A DNA stretch of 64,000 nucleotides, taken from NCBI RefSeq assembly GCF_002005425.1, contig NZ_CP019704.1, forward strand, positions 806,001 through 870,000, given 5' to 3'. The first letter of the stretch is position 1. Every line of letters starts with the position of its first letter. Under the pieces are notes generated by a model that had not been told where the DNA came from, did not search any database, and saw only the letters and a list, made by a program, of their open reading frames with translations. Both the position numbers and the translations under genes were made by a program. This DNA is from Polaribacter sp. BM10. Lineage in GTDB: Bacteria; Bacteroidota; Bacteroidia; Flavobacteriales; Flavobacteriaceae. Positions 7,381 through 17,000 of the stretch are shown here, one piece after another.

Positions 7381-8211
7381 TTATTGATTGCCTAATATAA
7401 TTGGCATTCCAGATTTTCCTGCACCAATTAATACAACTTTACTGTTACTAGATTTAGATAACTCTAAAGTTGCTTCAATTCCTTTTTCTTGAAGAATTTT
7501 ATCGGTTAAAGAAGCACTTAAAATCTTATTTGCAACAGCTTTACCCTCTGCATCAATTTTTTGTCTTTCTGCCTCTTTTTTAGCTTTTGCTAACCTAAAT
7601 TCATATTCTAATGATTCTTGTTCTTGTTTTAATTTAGTTTCAATTGCGGTTCTAATGGTAGTTGGTAATTTCACATCTTCAACTAAAACTCTTTTTACAA
7701 TTAAATATTGATCTTTTAAAACGTTTTTAACTTCGTCTAAAATTTCTTGTTCAATAACATCTCTTTTACTAGAGTATAATTGTTCTGGTGTATATCTACC
7801 AACAACACTTCTAGCAGCAGCATTAATTGCTGGGTCTAGTAATTCTCTTTCGTAATCTTCTCCTTTAGTTTTAATTAAATTACCAAGATTAGAAAATTCT
7901 GGTTCATACCAAATAGTACCGTTTACTTTAACTTCCAATCCATTCACAGAAAGTACATTCATTTCATCAGAAATAGATTGCTGACGTACTTTTCTTACAA
8001 TCATTTTGTTCCAAGGAGCCACAATATGAAATCCTTCTCCGTACGTTTTTTCAGTATTAATACCATCTCCTAAAGTTTCAAAAATCACACCACCTTCACC
8101 AGGTCCGATAGTAACTGTAGATTTTGAGAATAAAATTAATGCAGCAACTGCAAGAATTACGAAGAATACTCCACCCTTTGGAAACTTTATATCCATTTGA
8201 TTATTTGCCAT
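7381..8211 (-). CDS. Prohibitin-family (SPFH/Band 7) membrane protein
   Basis: The 276-residue protein has one N-terminal membrane segment (about 14-31) and a SPFH/Band 7 domain (about 33-215). A charged coiled-coil (about 195-235, LKQEQESLEYEFRLAKAKKEAER) and an Ala-rich tail follow. Prohibitin-like proteins form large ring assemblies on the membrane and often modulate FtsH-type proteolysis or membrane domains. It is transcribed alone, with its own terminator downstream. Confidence 0.9.
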   Translation of the reverse strand: MANNQMDIKFPKGGVFFVILAVAALILFSKSTVTIGPGEGGVIFETLGDGINTEKTYGEGFHIVAPWNKMIVRKVRQQSISDEMNVLSVNGLEVKVNGTIWYEPEFSNLGNLIKTKGEDYERELLDPAINAAARSVVGRYTPEQLYSSKRDVIEQEILDEVKNVLKDQYLIVKRVLVEDVKLPTTIRTAIETKLKQEQESLEYEFRLAKAKKEAERQKIDAEGKAVANKILSASLTDKILQEKGIEATLELSKSSNSKVVLIGAGKSGMPIILGNQ

Positions 8212-8281
8212 TTGTTATTTTGATTAAATTTAAAGTCAAATTTACGATATAACTTTAGGAATCACAATCTATAAGGTAGAA

Positions 8282-10309
8282 TTAAATTTTACCGAAATAT
8301 TTTCTAATAAACCATTCTGATGTAAATAAAATGACAACTAACAAAAGTATCCATTTCCAATCGACTAAATTTTGTTCTTTTACAATAGATTTTTGTGTTG
8401 TGAAATAAGAAGAATCATTTAACAAGTCGTTAATTAACTGTTGATGGTTATTTTTATGATATAGGTTCCCTCCTGTTTTTTTAGCTAACTTTTCTAATTT
8501 TTTTACGTTAGCGCTTGTAAATTGCTCTTCAACCTCATAATCAGTTATTTTAAAACTACCATATTTATTTATTTTTTGTCCTAATACAGAAACTTTGTAG
8601 GTGTAATCGCCAGATTCAAGATCTTCAAAAGAAACTTGATAAGAGTTGTTGATTAAAGAGAAAGGTAACTTTGTGTTTTTCTTAGTCTCTTTGTTGGTTA
8701 TTATAATTTCTAAAGCTGCTCTAGCGTCAAATTTGTAATTTTTATCTGTATAAAATGCTGTTATATTTACTAATGAATTTGCAGGATATAAGTTTTCTGA
8801 ATTTACATCTAATCGTGCTCTTTTCTTTTGAGAAGATAAATATTGAACAATGTTACCTATAAATTGATCGAATTCTGTAAACGAATTATTTAGTAGATAG
8901 TTAGATGCTCTCCATTTCCATAAACCTTCTCCAAAAATTACTCCAATTTTTTGGTTATTCTCTTCTAAAAATGAGATTAGTGGTTGCTCTGTATTCAATC
9001 CGTTGATATTTTGAAATAATAAACTTTGATAATTTTTAGAAAAAGTAATTTCTCCAAACTTATCCACCAATGGTGGCATTTCATTAAAACCAATATCTTT
9101 TTGTAAAAAAGTTAAAAAAGAATTATTTAAAATTGGTGCATAATTTTCAGTTTGATTAATTGCTTTTTTAGAAAAACCAAATTGTTGTTTGTTGATGAAA
9201 TTCCAGTCAGAATTTATGCCATTGATCAATAAAAAATTTAGATTATTAGCTTTTATGTATGAAATAATAGATTTAAATTTATTATTTAAATTGTATAGTA
9301 TAATTAATTGAAAATCATTTAATTCAATATTTTTATTAATATTGTATTCGAGTGTTACACTTCTTTGTTTGTTACTTTCAATTGCTTTTTTTAATACACC
9401 GATATCTGGATGTTTTATAGAGGATAAAATTAGTACTTTAGATTGCTCGTCTATAACTTCAACAGAAAAGTTTTTTCTATTATTTCGAGTATTTTTTTCG
9501 TTTTCAATTTTATCTAAAGTTGCAGTGTAATAATTAACACCTTCTTTTAAAGAAGTTAAATTTGTTGTAATTATTTTTGAATTATCATTTTTGTTGAATT
9601 TTACTTTCTTTGAAAATACAGTTTTACCATTGCTATAAATTTTAAATATTGAGTTCACATACTCTAAACCATCATAGTTTAAAATTACTTCTACAGGAAA
9701 TTTATTTTTTATGTAACTATATTTATTTACATTAATCTGACTAATTTTTAAGTCTTTATACTTAGTTGTATCCCCAAATACTACCGGAAATATTTTTTGT
9801 TTAGAATTTATAAACTCGTAATCATTACCAATTGTTTGGTTTCCATCAGATAATAGAATTATTGGCGCATTTTCCTTTTTATTTAATTGATTTAATGCTT
9901 TTAAAGATTTGTATATGTTGGTTTCATTTCCTTTAAAATCTACAGAATCAGATACTTTTAATTTTTTATCAAATAGAAATGTTTCAATATTATATTTACC
10001 TTGTAGCTTTTCATTAGTTTTTAGCTTGCTAAGTACGTTCTCTAATTTATTTTCATCTTTAAAAAAACGCAATGATTTAGAGTTATCTACTAAAATTGAT
10101 AGTTTCGGCTTTTCATTTTTGTAAGATTTAGTATTAATTTTAGGATTTATAAATAATACGAGTAAAATAAAAATCGAAATACTTTTTAGTGAAAAAAGAA
10201 GAATATTTACTTTGTGCTTGCTTTTATTCTTGTAAAAATATTGAAAATATGAAATAACAATACTTACTAATAAAGCTAAAATGATGTAAAATATGGTTGT
10301 TGCTTGCAA
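8282..10309 (-). CDS. VWA domain membrane protein
   Basis: The 675-residue protein starts at a TTG at 10309, because an in-frame stop lies directly upstream and no ATG fits. Two membrane helices (about 6-26 and 34-56) precede a von Willebrand A-like domain with a MIDAS DxSxS motif (D75, S77, S79) and the second acidic loop LLSDGNQ. A long beta-rich periplasmic part and a C-terminal helix (about 650-668) follow. This layout is shared with Bat-like and glutamine-amidotransferase-like membrane proteins of Bacteroidota. Metal-dependent protein binding is likely; the partner is unknown. No bat operon surrounds it. Confidence 0.78.
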   Translation of the reverse strand: MQATTIFYIILALLVSIVISYFQYFYKNKSKHKVNILLFSLKSISIFILLVLFINPKINTKSYKNEKPKLSILVDNSKSLRFFKDENKLENVLSKLKTNEKLQGKYNIETFLFDKKLKVSDSVDFKGNETNIYKSLKALNQLNKKENAPIILLSDGNQTIGNDYEFINSKQKIFPVVFGDTTKYKDLKISQINVNKYSYIKNKFPVEVILNYDGLEYVNSIFKIYSNGKTVFSKKVKFNKNDNSKIITTNLTSLKEGVNYYTATLDKIENEKNTRNNRKNFSVEVIDEQSKVLILSSIKHPDIGVLKKAIESNKQRSVTLEYNINKNIELNDFQLIILYNLNNKFKSIISYIKANNLNFLLINGINSDWNFINKQQFGFSKKAINQTENYAPILNNSFLTFLQKDIGFNEMPPLVDKFGEITFSKNYQSLLFQNINGLNTEQPLISFLEENNQKIGVIFGEGLWKWRASNYLLNNSFTEFDQFIGNIVQYLSSQKKRARLDVNSENLYPANSLVNITAFYTDKNYKFDARAALEIIITNKETKKNTKLPFSLINNSYQVSFEDLESGDYTYKVSVLGQKINKYGSFKITDYEVEEQFTSANVKKLEKLAKKTGGNLYHKNNHQQLINDLLNDSSYFTTQKSIVKEQNLVDWKWILLLVVILFTSEWFIRKYFGKI

Positions 10310-10354
10310 TTAAAACTATTTTAGTGAAAGATATAAATAACTATTTTAAAAAAG

Positions 10355-10387
10355 AAAACCTGTAACGTTAAAATTGTTACAGGTTTT
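10355..10387 (-). terminator. Terminator after fabG
   Basis: A 12-bp perfect stem (10355-10366 with 10376-10387) has a 9-nt loop and flanking A and T tracts. Confidence 0.88.
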
Positions 10388-10408
10388 ATTTATTTTATAA
10401 AATGTAGT

Positions 10409-11155
10409 TTATGTTAGCATTCCGCCATCTACAGACAATGTTTGTCCGGTAATATAAGTACTCATATCAGAAGCTAAAAATACACATGCATTTGCAATAT
10501 CTATTGGTTGCCCACCTCTTTTTAAAGGAATACCATCGCGCCAAGATTGTACAGTTGCTTCATCTAATTTAGCAGTCATTTCTGTTTCTATAAATCCTGG
10601 TGCAATAACGTTACTTCTAATGTTTCTTGAACCCAATTCTAAGGCTACAGATTTAGAAAAACCTACTATACCAGCTTTAGAAGCAGCATAATTTGCTTGA
10701 CCCGCATTACCTTTTAAACCAACAACAGAACTCATGTTTATTATAGAACCAGATCTTTGTTTCATCATTGGTCTTATGACAGCTTTTGTTAAATTAAAAA
10801 CAGATTTTAAATTAACTTCAATTACTTTGTCAAAATCATCTTCAGAAATACGCATTAACAAATTATCTTTTGTAATACCTGCGTTGTTTACTAAAATATC
10901 AATAGCACCAAATTCTTTATGAACTTCTTTTGCTAATTCTTGTGCTGCATCAAAATTTGCAGCATTTGATTGGTAACCTTTGGCAGATACGCCAAAAGAT
11001 TTTAATTCTTCTTCTAAAGCATTTGCTGCATCTACAGAAGAACTATAAGTAAATGCTACATTTGCACCTTGCTTTGCAAATTCTATTGCAATACCTCTAC
11101 CAATTCCTCTTGTAGCACCTGTTATTATTGCTGATTTATTTTCTAATAATTTCAT
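10409..11155 (-). CDS. fabG: 3-oxoacyl-ACP reductase
   Basis: The short-chain dehydrogenase reduces 3-oxoacyl-ACP to 3-hydroxyacyl-ACP with NADPH in fatty acid elongation. The cofactor motif is GATRGIGRG (about residues 12-20), NNAG follows near 86, and the catalytic Ser/Tyr/Lys are in SSVVG and YAASK. The C-terminus SVDGGMLT is typical. I chose the ATG at 11155 (248 residues, MKLLENKSAI), the usual FabG length. An in-frame TTG at 11164 would add only three residues. Confidence 0.95.
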   Translation of the reverse strand: MKLLENKSAIITGATRGIGRGIAIEFAKQGANVAFTYSSSVDAANALEEELKSFGVSAKGYQSNAANFDAAQELAKEVHKEFGAIDILVNNAGITKDNLLMRISEDDFDKVIEVNLKSVFNLTKAVIRPMMKQRSGSIINMSSVVGLKGNAGQANYAASKAGIVGFSKSVALELGSRNIRSNVIAPGFIETEMTAKLDEATVQSWRDGIPLKRGGQPIDIANACVFLASDMSTYITGQTLSVDGGMLT

Positions 11156-11213
11156 AATTTTCAATTTATCATTTTAAACTTATCGCTATCAAAGTTTTTC
11201 AACTATAAAAAAG

Positions 11214-11237
11214 AAATTCCCGTAAAAACGGGAATTT
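11214..11237 (-). terminator. Terminator after sucD
   Basis: A 10-bp perfect stem (11214-11223 with 11228-11237) with an AAAA loop lies 21 bp past the sucD stop, with an A-rich tract on the side read as T on the minus strand. Confidence 0.85.
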
Positions 11238-11258
11238 ATATATTGATTAATTTTAAAA

Positions 11259-12131
11259 CTAGTTTAAAACTTTTGCAACCATTTCTCCTATTTTAGCAGG
11301 CGAACTCACTACGTGAACTCCATTTTCAGCTAAAATTTTCATTTTTGCTTGTGCAGTATCATCAGCACCACCAACAATTGCACCTGCGTGCCCCATTGTT
11401 CTTCCTGCTGGTGCAGTTTGTCCTGCTATAAAACCAACAACTGGTTTTCTATTTCCATCAGCCTTAATCCATTGTGCAGCTTCTGCTTCTAAATTACCAC
11501 CAATTTCACCAATCATTACAATTGCTTCAGTTTCATCATCATTCATTAATAACTCAACAGCTTCTTTAGTAGTAGTTCCAATAATTGGGTCACCACCAAT
11601 ACCGATTGCTGTAGTTATACCAAAACCTTGTTTTACAACTTGATCTGCAGCTTCATAAGTTAAAGTACCAGATTTAGAAACAATACCTACTTTACCTTTC
11701 TTAAAGATAAAACCTGGCATAATACCAACTTTAGCTTCATCTGGTGTAATTACACCCGGACAGTTAGGACCAACTAATGTACAGTCTTTATTGTCTATAT
11801 AAGCTTTAACTTTTACCATGTCTGCTGTAGGAATTCCTTCTGTAATACAAATAATTACTTTAATTCCTGCATCAGCAGATTCCATAATTGCATCAGCAGC
11901 AAAAGCTGGTGGTACAAAAATAATAGAAGTATCAGCTCCTACTTTTTCTACAGATTCTACAACTGTGTTAAATACTGGTTTTCCTAAGTGTTCTTGACCT
12001 CCCTTACCTGGAGTTACACCTCCAACAACATTGGTTCCATAATCAATCATTTGACCAGCGTGAAAAGTACCTTCACTACCTGTAAAACCTTGAACAATAA
12101 TTTTTGAATTTTTATTTACTAAAACACTCAT
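11259..12131 (-). CDS. sucD: Succinate-CoA ligase subunit alpha
   Basis: The 290-residue subunit binds CoA and carries the phosphohistidine for reversible succinyl-CoA to succinate conversion in the TCA cycle. The N-terminal CoA-binding Rossmann domain starts [14 protein letters not shown], and [13 protein letters not shown] (about residues 243-255) has the active His. The beta subunit gene (sucC) is not in the window. The gene follows lpxD2 by 62 bp, with a -7 box in the gap, so it probably has its own promoter. Confidence 0.97.
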   Translation of the reverse strand: MSVLVNKNSKIIVQGFTGSEGTFHAGQMIDYGTNVVGGVTPGKGGQEHLGKPVFNTVVESVEKVGADTSIIFVPPAFAADAIMESADAGIKVIICITEGIPTADMVKVKAYIDNKDCTLVGPNCPGVITPDEAKVGIMPGFIFKKGKVGIVSKSGTLTYEAADQVVKQGFGITTAIGIGGDPIIGTTTKEAVELLMNDDETEAIVMIGEIGGNLEAEAAQWIKADGNRKPVVGFIAGQTAPAGRTMGHAGAIVGGADDTAQAKMKILAENGVHVVSSPAKIGEMVAKVLN

Positions 12132-12157
12132 TGGTTTGCTATTTAATTTTTGTTACG

Positions 12158-12165
12158 CAAAAATA
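12158..12165 (-). promoter_or_regulatory. -7 box for sucD
   Basis: On the minus strand TATTTTTG matches TAnnTTTG, 26 bp before the sucD ATG. No TTTG -33 element at the consensus distance. Confidence 0.5.
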
Positions 12166-12193
12166 ACTTTTTGAAACTTTAAAAAAAAGAAAA

Positions 12194-13120
12194 TTAAGAA
12201 TTCTTTCTATCTTTTAAAAATCGTTTAATTTCTGCTAATTCTTTTAATTTTTCTCTTGATTCTGATATTGGTGTACCAAAATAACTTTTTCCGCCAGCTA
12301 CAGATTTCGTAACTCCAGTTTGTCCTAGTATTACAGCACCTTTACCTATTGTTATACCACTATTTGTACCAACTTGCCCCCAAATAGTTACTTCATCTTC
12401 AATTACAACACAACCTGCAATACCTGTTTGTGATGCGATTAAACACTTTTTACCAATTACAGTATCGTGCCCAACATGTACTTGATTATCTATTTTTGTG
12501 CCCTCGCCTATTGTTGTATTACCTGTAACACCTTTGTCTATTGTACAAGAAGCTCCTAAATCTACATTATCTTTTAAAATAACTTTTCCTCCAGAAATTA
12601 ATTTATCATATCCATCTGATCTGTTCTTGTAATAAAATGCATCTGCACCTAAAACTGTATTTGCGTGAATAGTAACATTATTACCAATAACTGAATTATC
12701 ATAAATAGTTACATTTGGGTGAATTACACAATTCTTACCAATTTTAACATTGTTTCCGATAAATACATTTGGTTGAATAACTGTATTTTCTCCTATTGTT
12801 GCGCTTTCAGAAATACTAACTTTAGAAGCTACAAATGGATTAAAATTTTTAGTTATTTTATTAAAATCTCTAAAAGGATCATCAGAAATCAGTAAAGTTT
12901 TACCTTCTGGACAAGCAACTTCTTTATTAATTAAAATAGTAGTTGCAGCTGAATTTAATGCTTTGTCGTAATACTTTGGATGATCAACAAAAACAATATC
13001 TCCTTGCTCTACAACATGAATTTCATTGATTCCTAAGATTTTAAAATTTTGATCTCCAACAAATTTTGCATCAATTAATGACGCAATTTGTTGGAGTGTT
13101 TGAGATTCTTTGAATTTCAA
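12194..13120 (-). CDS. LpxD-like acyltransferase paralogue (left-handed beta-helix)
   Basis: The 308-residue protein resembles UDP-3-O-(3-hydroxyacyl)glucosamine N-acyltransferase. It has an N-terminal uridine-binding-like domain (1-100), then hexapeptide repeats (about 105-270) such as IGENTVIQPNVFIG and IASQTGIAG, and a basic C-terminal helix. It begins with TTG, two bases after the efp stop, so coupled translation is likely. A longer lpxD stands at the head of the same operon. Whether this copy acts in lipid A or on another acyl acceptor is open. Confidence 0.82.
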   Translation of the reverse strand: MKFKESQTLQQIASLIDAKFVGDQNFKILGINEIHVVEQGDIVFVDHPKYYDKALNSAATTILINKEVACPEGKTLLISDDPFRDFNKITKNFNPFVASKVSISESATIGENTVIQPNVFIGNNVKIGKNCVIHPNVTIYDNSVIGNNVTIHANTVLGADAFYYKNRSDGYDKLISGGKVILKDNVDLGASCTIDKGVTGNTTIGEGTKIDNQVHVGHDTVIGKKCLIASQTGIAGCVVIEDEVTIWGQVGTNSGITIGKGAVILGQTGVTKSVAGGKSYFGTPISESREKLKELAEIKRFLKDRKNS

Positions 13121-13122
13121 GG

Positions 13123-13689
13123 CTATTCTTTAATTCGTTCTTGGTAAGTTCCTTTTGTAGTCTCTACCTTAATTTTATCTCCTTCATTAATAAATAAAGG
13201 TACATTTACTGTTGCACCACTTTCTACTGTTGCTGGTTTTGTTGCGTTTGTAGCAGTATTACCTTTAACACCAGGTTCTGTATGTGTAACTTCTAAAATA
13301 ACACTTGCTGGCATATCTACAGATAATGGCATGTCATCTTCAGAATTAATAATAATTGTTACAATTTCACCTTCTTTCATTAAATCTGGACTATCTAAAG
13401 CAGATTTTTGAAGTTGAATTTGAGAATAATCTTGTTCATTCATAAAGTGATATGTTTCACCTTCATTATATAAGTACTGAAATTTGTGAGTTTCTACACG
13501 AACATCATCAATTTTTCTTCCAGCAGGAAAAGTATTATCTACAACTTTACCATTGGTTACACTTTTTAATTTTGTTCTTACAAATGCTGGACCTTTACCT
13601 GGTTTTACGTGTAAGAATTCAACAATTTTGTAAATGTCGTTGTTATACTTTATACATAATCCGTTTCTAATATCTGATGTTGTTGCCAT
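13123..13689 (-). CDS. efp: Translation elongation factor P
   Basis: The 188-residue EF-P has the three beta-barrel domains of the family. It relieves ribosome stalling at polyproline stretches. The tip loop KPGKGPAFVRTKL (about residues 29-41) carries the Lys that is modified in many species; in this Lys type the modifying system is not obvious. It sits inside the lipid A gene cluster between lpxA and lpxD2. Confidence 0.97.
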   Translation of the reverse strand: MATTSDIRNGLCIKYNNDIYKIVEFLHVKPGKGPAFVRTKLKSVTNGKVVDNTFPAGRKIDDVRVETHKFQYLYNEGETYHFMNEQDYSQIQLQKSALDSPDLMKEGEIVTIIINSEDDMPLSVDMPASVILEVTHTEPGVKGNTATNATKPATVESGATVNVPLFINEGDKIKVETTKGTYQERIKE

Positions 13690-13742
13690 TATTTCGTTTT
13701 TATTTTATAATTTTTTTATTATTAATATCAATTGTAAACTTT

Positions 13743-14528
13743 TTAGTTAGAATTGAAGTATCCTTTCATGATTCCTCTATGAGAATCTTTTATAAATTGA
13801 ATTATTTCATCTCTTTCTGGCGTAGCTTCCATTTCTGCCTCAATTATATCTATAGCCTGTGTATAATTATAATTTTTTTGAAATAAGATTCTATAAATAT
13901 TCTGAATTTCTCTAATTTTTTCGGTAGTGTAACCTCTTCTTCTTAAACCAACTGAATTGATTCCTACATAAGATAAAGGCTCTCTGGCTGCTTTTACATA
14001 AGGCGGTACATCTTTTCTTACTAAAGAACCTCCGGTTACAAATGCATGATTTCCTACGGATGCAAATTGATGTACTGCAACCATTCCTGCTAAAACTACG
14101 TTATCTCCAATAGTTACATGACCTGCAAGTGTTGAATTGTTAGAAAAGATACAGTTGTTACCTACAAAAGAATCATGAGCAATATGACAATAAGCCATTA
14201 TTAAACAGTTGTCTCCAATTTTAGTTTTCATTCTATCGGATGTTCCTCTGTTAATCGTAACACATTCTCTAATTGTTACATTGTCTCCTATTTCTACGGT
14301 TGTTTCTTCATCATCGAATTTTAAATCTTGAGGAATTGCAGAAATTACAGCTCCTGGAAAAATTCTGCAATTTTTACCGATAATAGCACCTTCCATAATA
14401 GTTACGTTAGAACCAATCCATGTGCCAGAACCAATTGTAACGTTATTATGTATTGTTGTAAATGGTTCTATTACAACATTTCTAGCAATTTTTGCCTGTG
14501 GATGTACGTATGCTAAAGGTTGATTCAT
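13743..14528 (-). CDS. lpxA: Acyl-ACP--UDP-N-acetylglucosamine O-acyltransferase
   Basis: The 261-residue LpxA performs the first step of lipid A synthesis, moving a 3-hydroxyacyl chain to UDP-GlcNAc. Hexapeptide repeats cover residues about 8-185 (VHPQAKIARNVVIEPF, IAHDSFVGNNCIFSN), with the conserved catalytic His in the CHIAHDS block. An alpha-helical C-terminal domain (about 190-258) follows. It starts one base after the lpxC/fabZ stop, indicating an operon. Confidence 0.96.
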   Translation of the reverse strand: MNQPLAYVHPQAKIARNVVIEPFTTIHNNVTIGSGTWIGSNVTIMEGAIIGKNCRIFPGAVISAIPQDLKFDDEETTVEIGDNVTIRECVTINRGTSDRMKTKIGDNCLIMAYCHIAHDSFVGNNCIFSNNSTLAGHVTIGDNVVLAGMVAVHQFASVGNHAFVTGGSLVRKDVPPYVKAAREPLSYVGINSVGLRRRGYTTEKIREIQNIYRILFQKNYNYTQAIDIIEAEMEATPERDEIIQFIKDSHRGIMKGYFNSN

Positions 14529-14529
14529 A

Positions 14530-15921
14530 TTACTTAATTTTAGAAATTTGTGCCATTAATTCTGCTTCTGCAACTAATTTTCCGTTTGCATAAGCATACG
14601 CTTGCATATGACAAATTCCTCTTCTTATTGGTGTAATTAATTCACATTTAAAGATGATAGTATCTCCTGGCAATACTTTTTGTTTAAACTTTACCTTATC
14701 CATTTTCATAAAATACGTTAAGTAATTTTCTGGATCTGGTACAGTATTTAAAACTAAAACTCCACCACATTGTGCCATTGCTTCTACTTGTAAAACACCT
14801 GGCATTACTGGCGCTCCTGGAAAATGTCCAACAAAGAAATTTTCGTTCATTGTAACATTTTTCATACCAACAACATGCGTATCTGTTAGTTCTAAAATTC
14901 TATCAATTAACAAAAATGGTGGTCTGTGAGGCAAAATATCCATTATTTGATGAATATCTAATAACGGTGGTAGGTTTAAATCAAAAGAAGGAACATTGTT
15001 TCTTTTTTCAGCTTTTATAATTTTAGCCAATTTTTTTGCAAACAAAGTATTGATTAAATGACCTGGTTTATTCGCGATAACTTTACCTTTAATTCTTGTA
15101 CCAACTAAAGCTAAATCACCAATAACATCTAATAATTTATGTCTAGCTGCTTCATTTGCCCAGTGTAGTGTTAAATTATCTAAAATTCCGTTAGATTTAA
15201 CAGCAATGTCTTCTTTATTAAATGCCTTTTTTAATTTTTGCATTGTACTTTCAGACAATTCTTTATCTACATATACAATTGCATTATTAAGGTCGCCACC
15301 TTTAATTAAATCATTTTCAAGTAACATTTCAATTTCGTGTAAGAAACTAAAAGTTCTTGCATCTGCAATTTCTTCTTTAAAGTCTGCAATTTTATCTAAA
15401 GTAGCATTTTGAGTTCCTAGAATTTTAGTGCCAAAATCTACCATTGTAGTAACTTGGTACTCATCCGAAGGCATTAAAATAATTTCGCTTCCTGTAACTT
15501 CATCCTTGTAAGAAATAATTTCTTTTACAACATACTCTTCTATATCTGCATCTTGTTCTTGTACACCAGCTTTTTCTAAAGCTTCTATAAAGAATTTTGA
15601 TGAACCATCCATAATTGGTGGCTCAGAAGCATCAATTTCTATTAATAAGTTGTCTATATCTAAACCAACTGCAGCAGCTAAAACGTGTTCTGAAGTTTGT
15701 ATTTGAACACCGTTTTTTTCTAAATTAGTTCCTCTTTGTGTGTTTACAACATATTCTGCTTTTGCAGCAATAATAGGTGCACCTTCTAAGTCTACTCTTT
15801 TAAAAGCAAAACCATGATTTATTGGTGCAGGTTTCATTGTCATTGTAACCGTATTACCTGTGTGTAAACCTACACCAGATAAACTAATTTCTTTCTGTAT
15901 TGTTTTTTGTTTCTTACTCAT
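14530..15921 (-). CDS. lpxC-fabZ: Bifunctional LpxC deacetylase / FabZ dehydratase fusion
   Basis: The 463-residue fusion is characteristic of Bacteroidota. Residues 1-300 are LpxC, a zinc deacetylase of UDP-3-O-acyl-GlcNAc that commits the cell to lipid A. Zinc-ligand regions are SEHVLAA (about 78) and HKLLDVIGDL (about 260). Residues about 320-463 are FabZ, the 3-hydroxyacyl-ACP dehydratase, with ILPHRPPFLLIDR and the catalytic GHFPGAPVMPGVLQVEAMAQ. The gene overlaps lpxD by one base (TAATG). The fusion ties lipid A and fatty acid supply together. Confidence 0.97.
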   Translation of the reverse strand: MSKKQKTIQKEISLSGVGLHTGNTVTMTMKPAPINHGFAFKRVDLEGAPIIAAKAEYVVNTQRGTNLEKNGVQIQTSEHVLAAAVGLDIDNLLIEIDASEPPIMDGSSKFFIEALEKAGVQEQDADIEEYVVKEIISYKDEVTGSEIILMPSDEYQVTTMVDFGTKILGTQNATLDKIADFKEEIADARTFSFLHEIEMLLENDLIKGGDLNNAIVYVDKELSESTMQKLKKAFNKEDIAVKSNGILDNLTLHWANEAARHKLLDVIGDLALVGTRIKGKVIANKPGHLINTLFAKKLAKIIKAEKRNNVPSFDLNLPPLLDIHQIMDILPHRPPFLLIDRILELTDTHVVGMKNVTMNENFFVGHFPGAPVMPGVLQVEAMAQCGGVLVLNTVPDPENYLTYFMKMDKVKFKQKVLPGDTIIFKCELITPIRRGICHMQAYAYANGKLVAEAELMAQISKIK

Positions 15922-16955
15922 TATTTTTTTGTTTGAGTCTTCAATTCTTCTTCTAATTGATTGATGTTTGCTACTATTTTTGGTAAATTTTTAAAATGAA
16001 CATAACTTTTATTATAATCATTAACATTAAATGCTGGTGTTCCATTTACAAAAGCGTTGTCTTTTAAACTTTTGGTTACACCTGCTTGTGCTAACACTTT
16101 TACATTATTACCAATTTTAATATGACCTGCAACACCTACTTGTCCTCCAATCATACAAGATTCGCCTATCTTGGTAGAACCTGCAATACCTGTTTGCGAG
16201 GCAATTACTGTGTTTTTACCAATTTCTACGTTGTGTGCAATTTGTATTTGATTGTCTAATTTAACTCCTTTTCTAATAATTGTAGATCCTAAGGTTGCTC
16301 TATCTATTGTTGTAGCAGCACCAATATCTACATTATCTTCAATAATTACGTTACCAATTTGTGGTATTGCATTATATTCTCCATTTTCATCTGGAGCAAA
16401 ACCAAAACCATCTGCAGCTATTATTGCTCCAGAATGAATTTTACAATTATTCCCTATAATGGTATCTGAGTATATTTTAACTCCAGCGAATATTGTTGAA
16501 TTATTTCCTATAACTGTATTGTCTCCAATATAAGTATTCGGATAAATTTTAACATTGTTACCAATTTTAACATTTTCACCAATGTATGCAAACGCTCCTA
16601 TATATTCATGATCACCTATCGAAGAAGATTCTGAAATAAAATGAGGTTGTTCTCTACCCGATTTATTATTTTTTACCTCGTTGTAAAACTCTAATAATTT
16701 AGAAAATGATTTGTATGCATCATCTACCTTAATTAAGGTAGTGGTAATATCTTTTTCTGGAATAAAACTTTTATTAATTATTGCTACAGAGGCATTTGTA
16801 GTATATATATATGAATTATATTTAGGGTTTGATAAAAAAGTTAAAGAACCTTTTTCACCTTCCTCTATCTTAGATAATTTAGAAACTTCTACATCAGGAT
16901 TACCAACGATATCACCTTCTAATATATCTGCTATTTGTTGTGCTTTAAATTTCAT
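15921..16955 (-). CDS. lpxD: UDP-3-O-(3-hydroxyacyl)glucosamine N-acyltransferase
   Basis: This LpxD (344 residues) has an N-terminal uridine-binding domain (1-105), hexapeptide repeats (about 107-310) with the catalytic His region IQIAHNVEIG, and a C-terminal helix. It adds the N-linked acyl chain in lipid A synthesis. I use the ATG at 16955 (MKFKAQQIAD). An in-frame TTG at 16964 lies inside the promoter -7 box and cannot be the start of the transcript from that promoter. The operon continues lpxC-fabZ, lpxA, efp, lpxD2. Confidence 0.95.
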   Translation of the reverse strand: MKFKAQQIADILEGDIVGNPDVEVSKLSKIEEGEKGSLTFLSNPKYNSYIYTTNASVAIINKSFIPEKDITTTLIKVDDAYKSFSKLLEFYNEVKNNKSGREQPHFISESSSIGDHEYIGAFAYIGENVKIGNNVKIYPNTYIGDNTVIGNNSTIFAGVKIYSDTIIGNNCKIHSGAIIAADGFGFAPDENGEYNAIPQIGNVIIEDNVDIGAATTIDRATLGSTIIRKGVKLDNQIQIAHNVEIGKNTVIASQTGIAGSTKIGESCMIGGQVGVAGHIKIGNNVKVLAQAGVTKSLKDNAFVNGTPAFNVNDYNKSYVHFKNLPKIVANINQLEEELKTQTKK

Positions 16956-16961
16956 CAAACG

Positions 16962-16969
16962 CAAAAATA
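16962..16969 (-). promoter_or_regulatory. -7 box of the lpxD operon
   Basis: On the minus strand TATTTTTG matches TAnnTTTG and ends 6 bp before the lpxD ATG at 16955, giving an almost leaderless transcript if it is used. Confidence 0.5.
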
Positions 16970-17000
16970 TAAAAATTATACCGTTTACTCTAATATAAGG

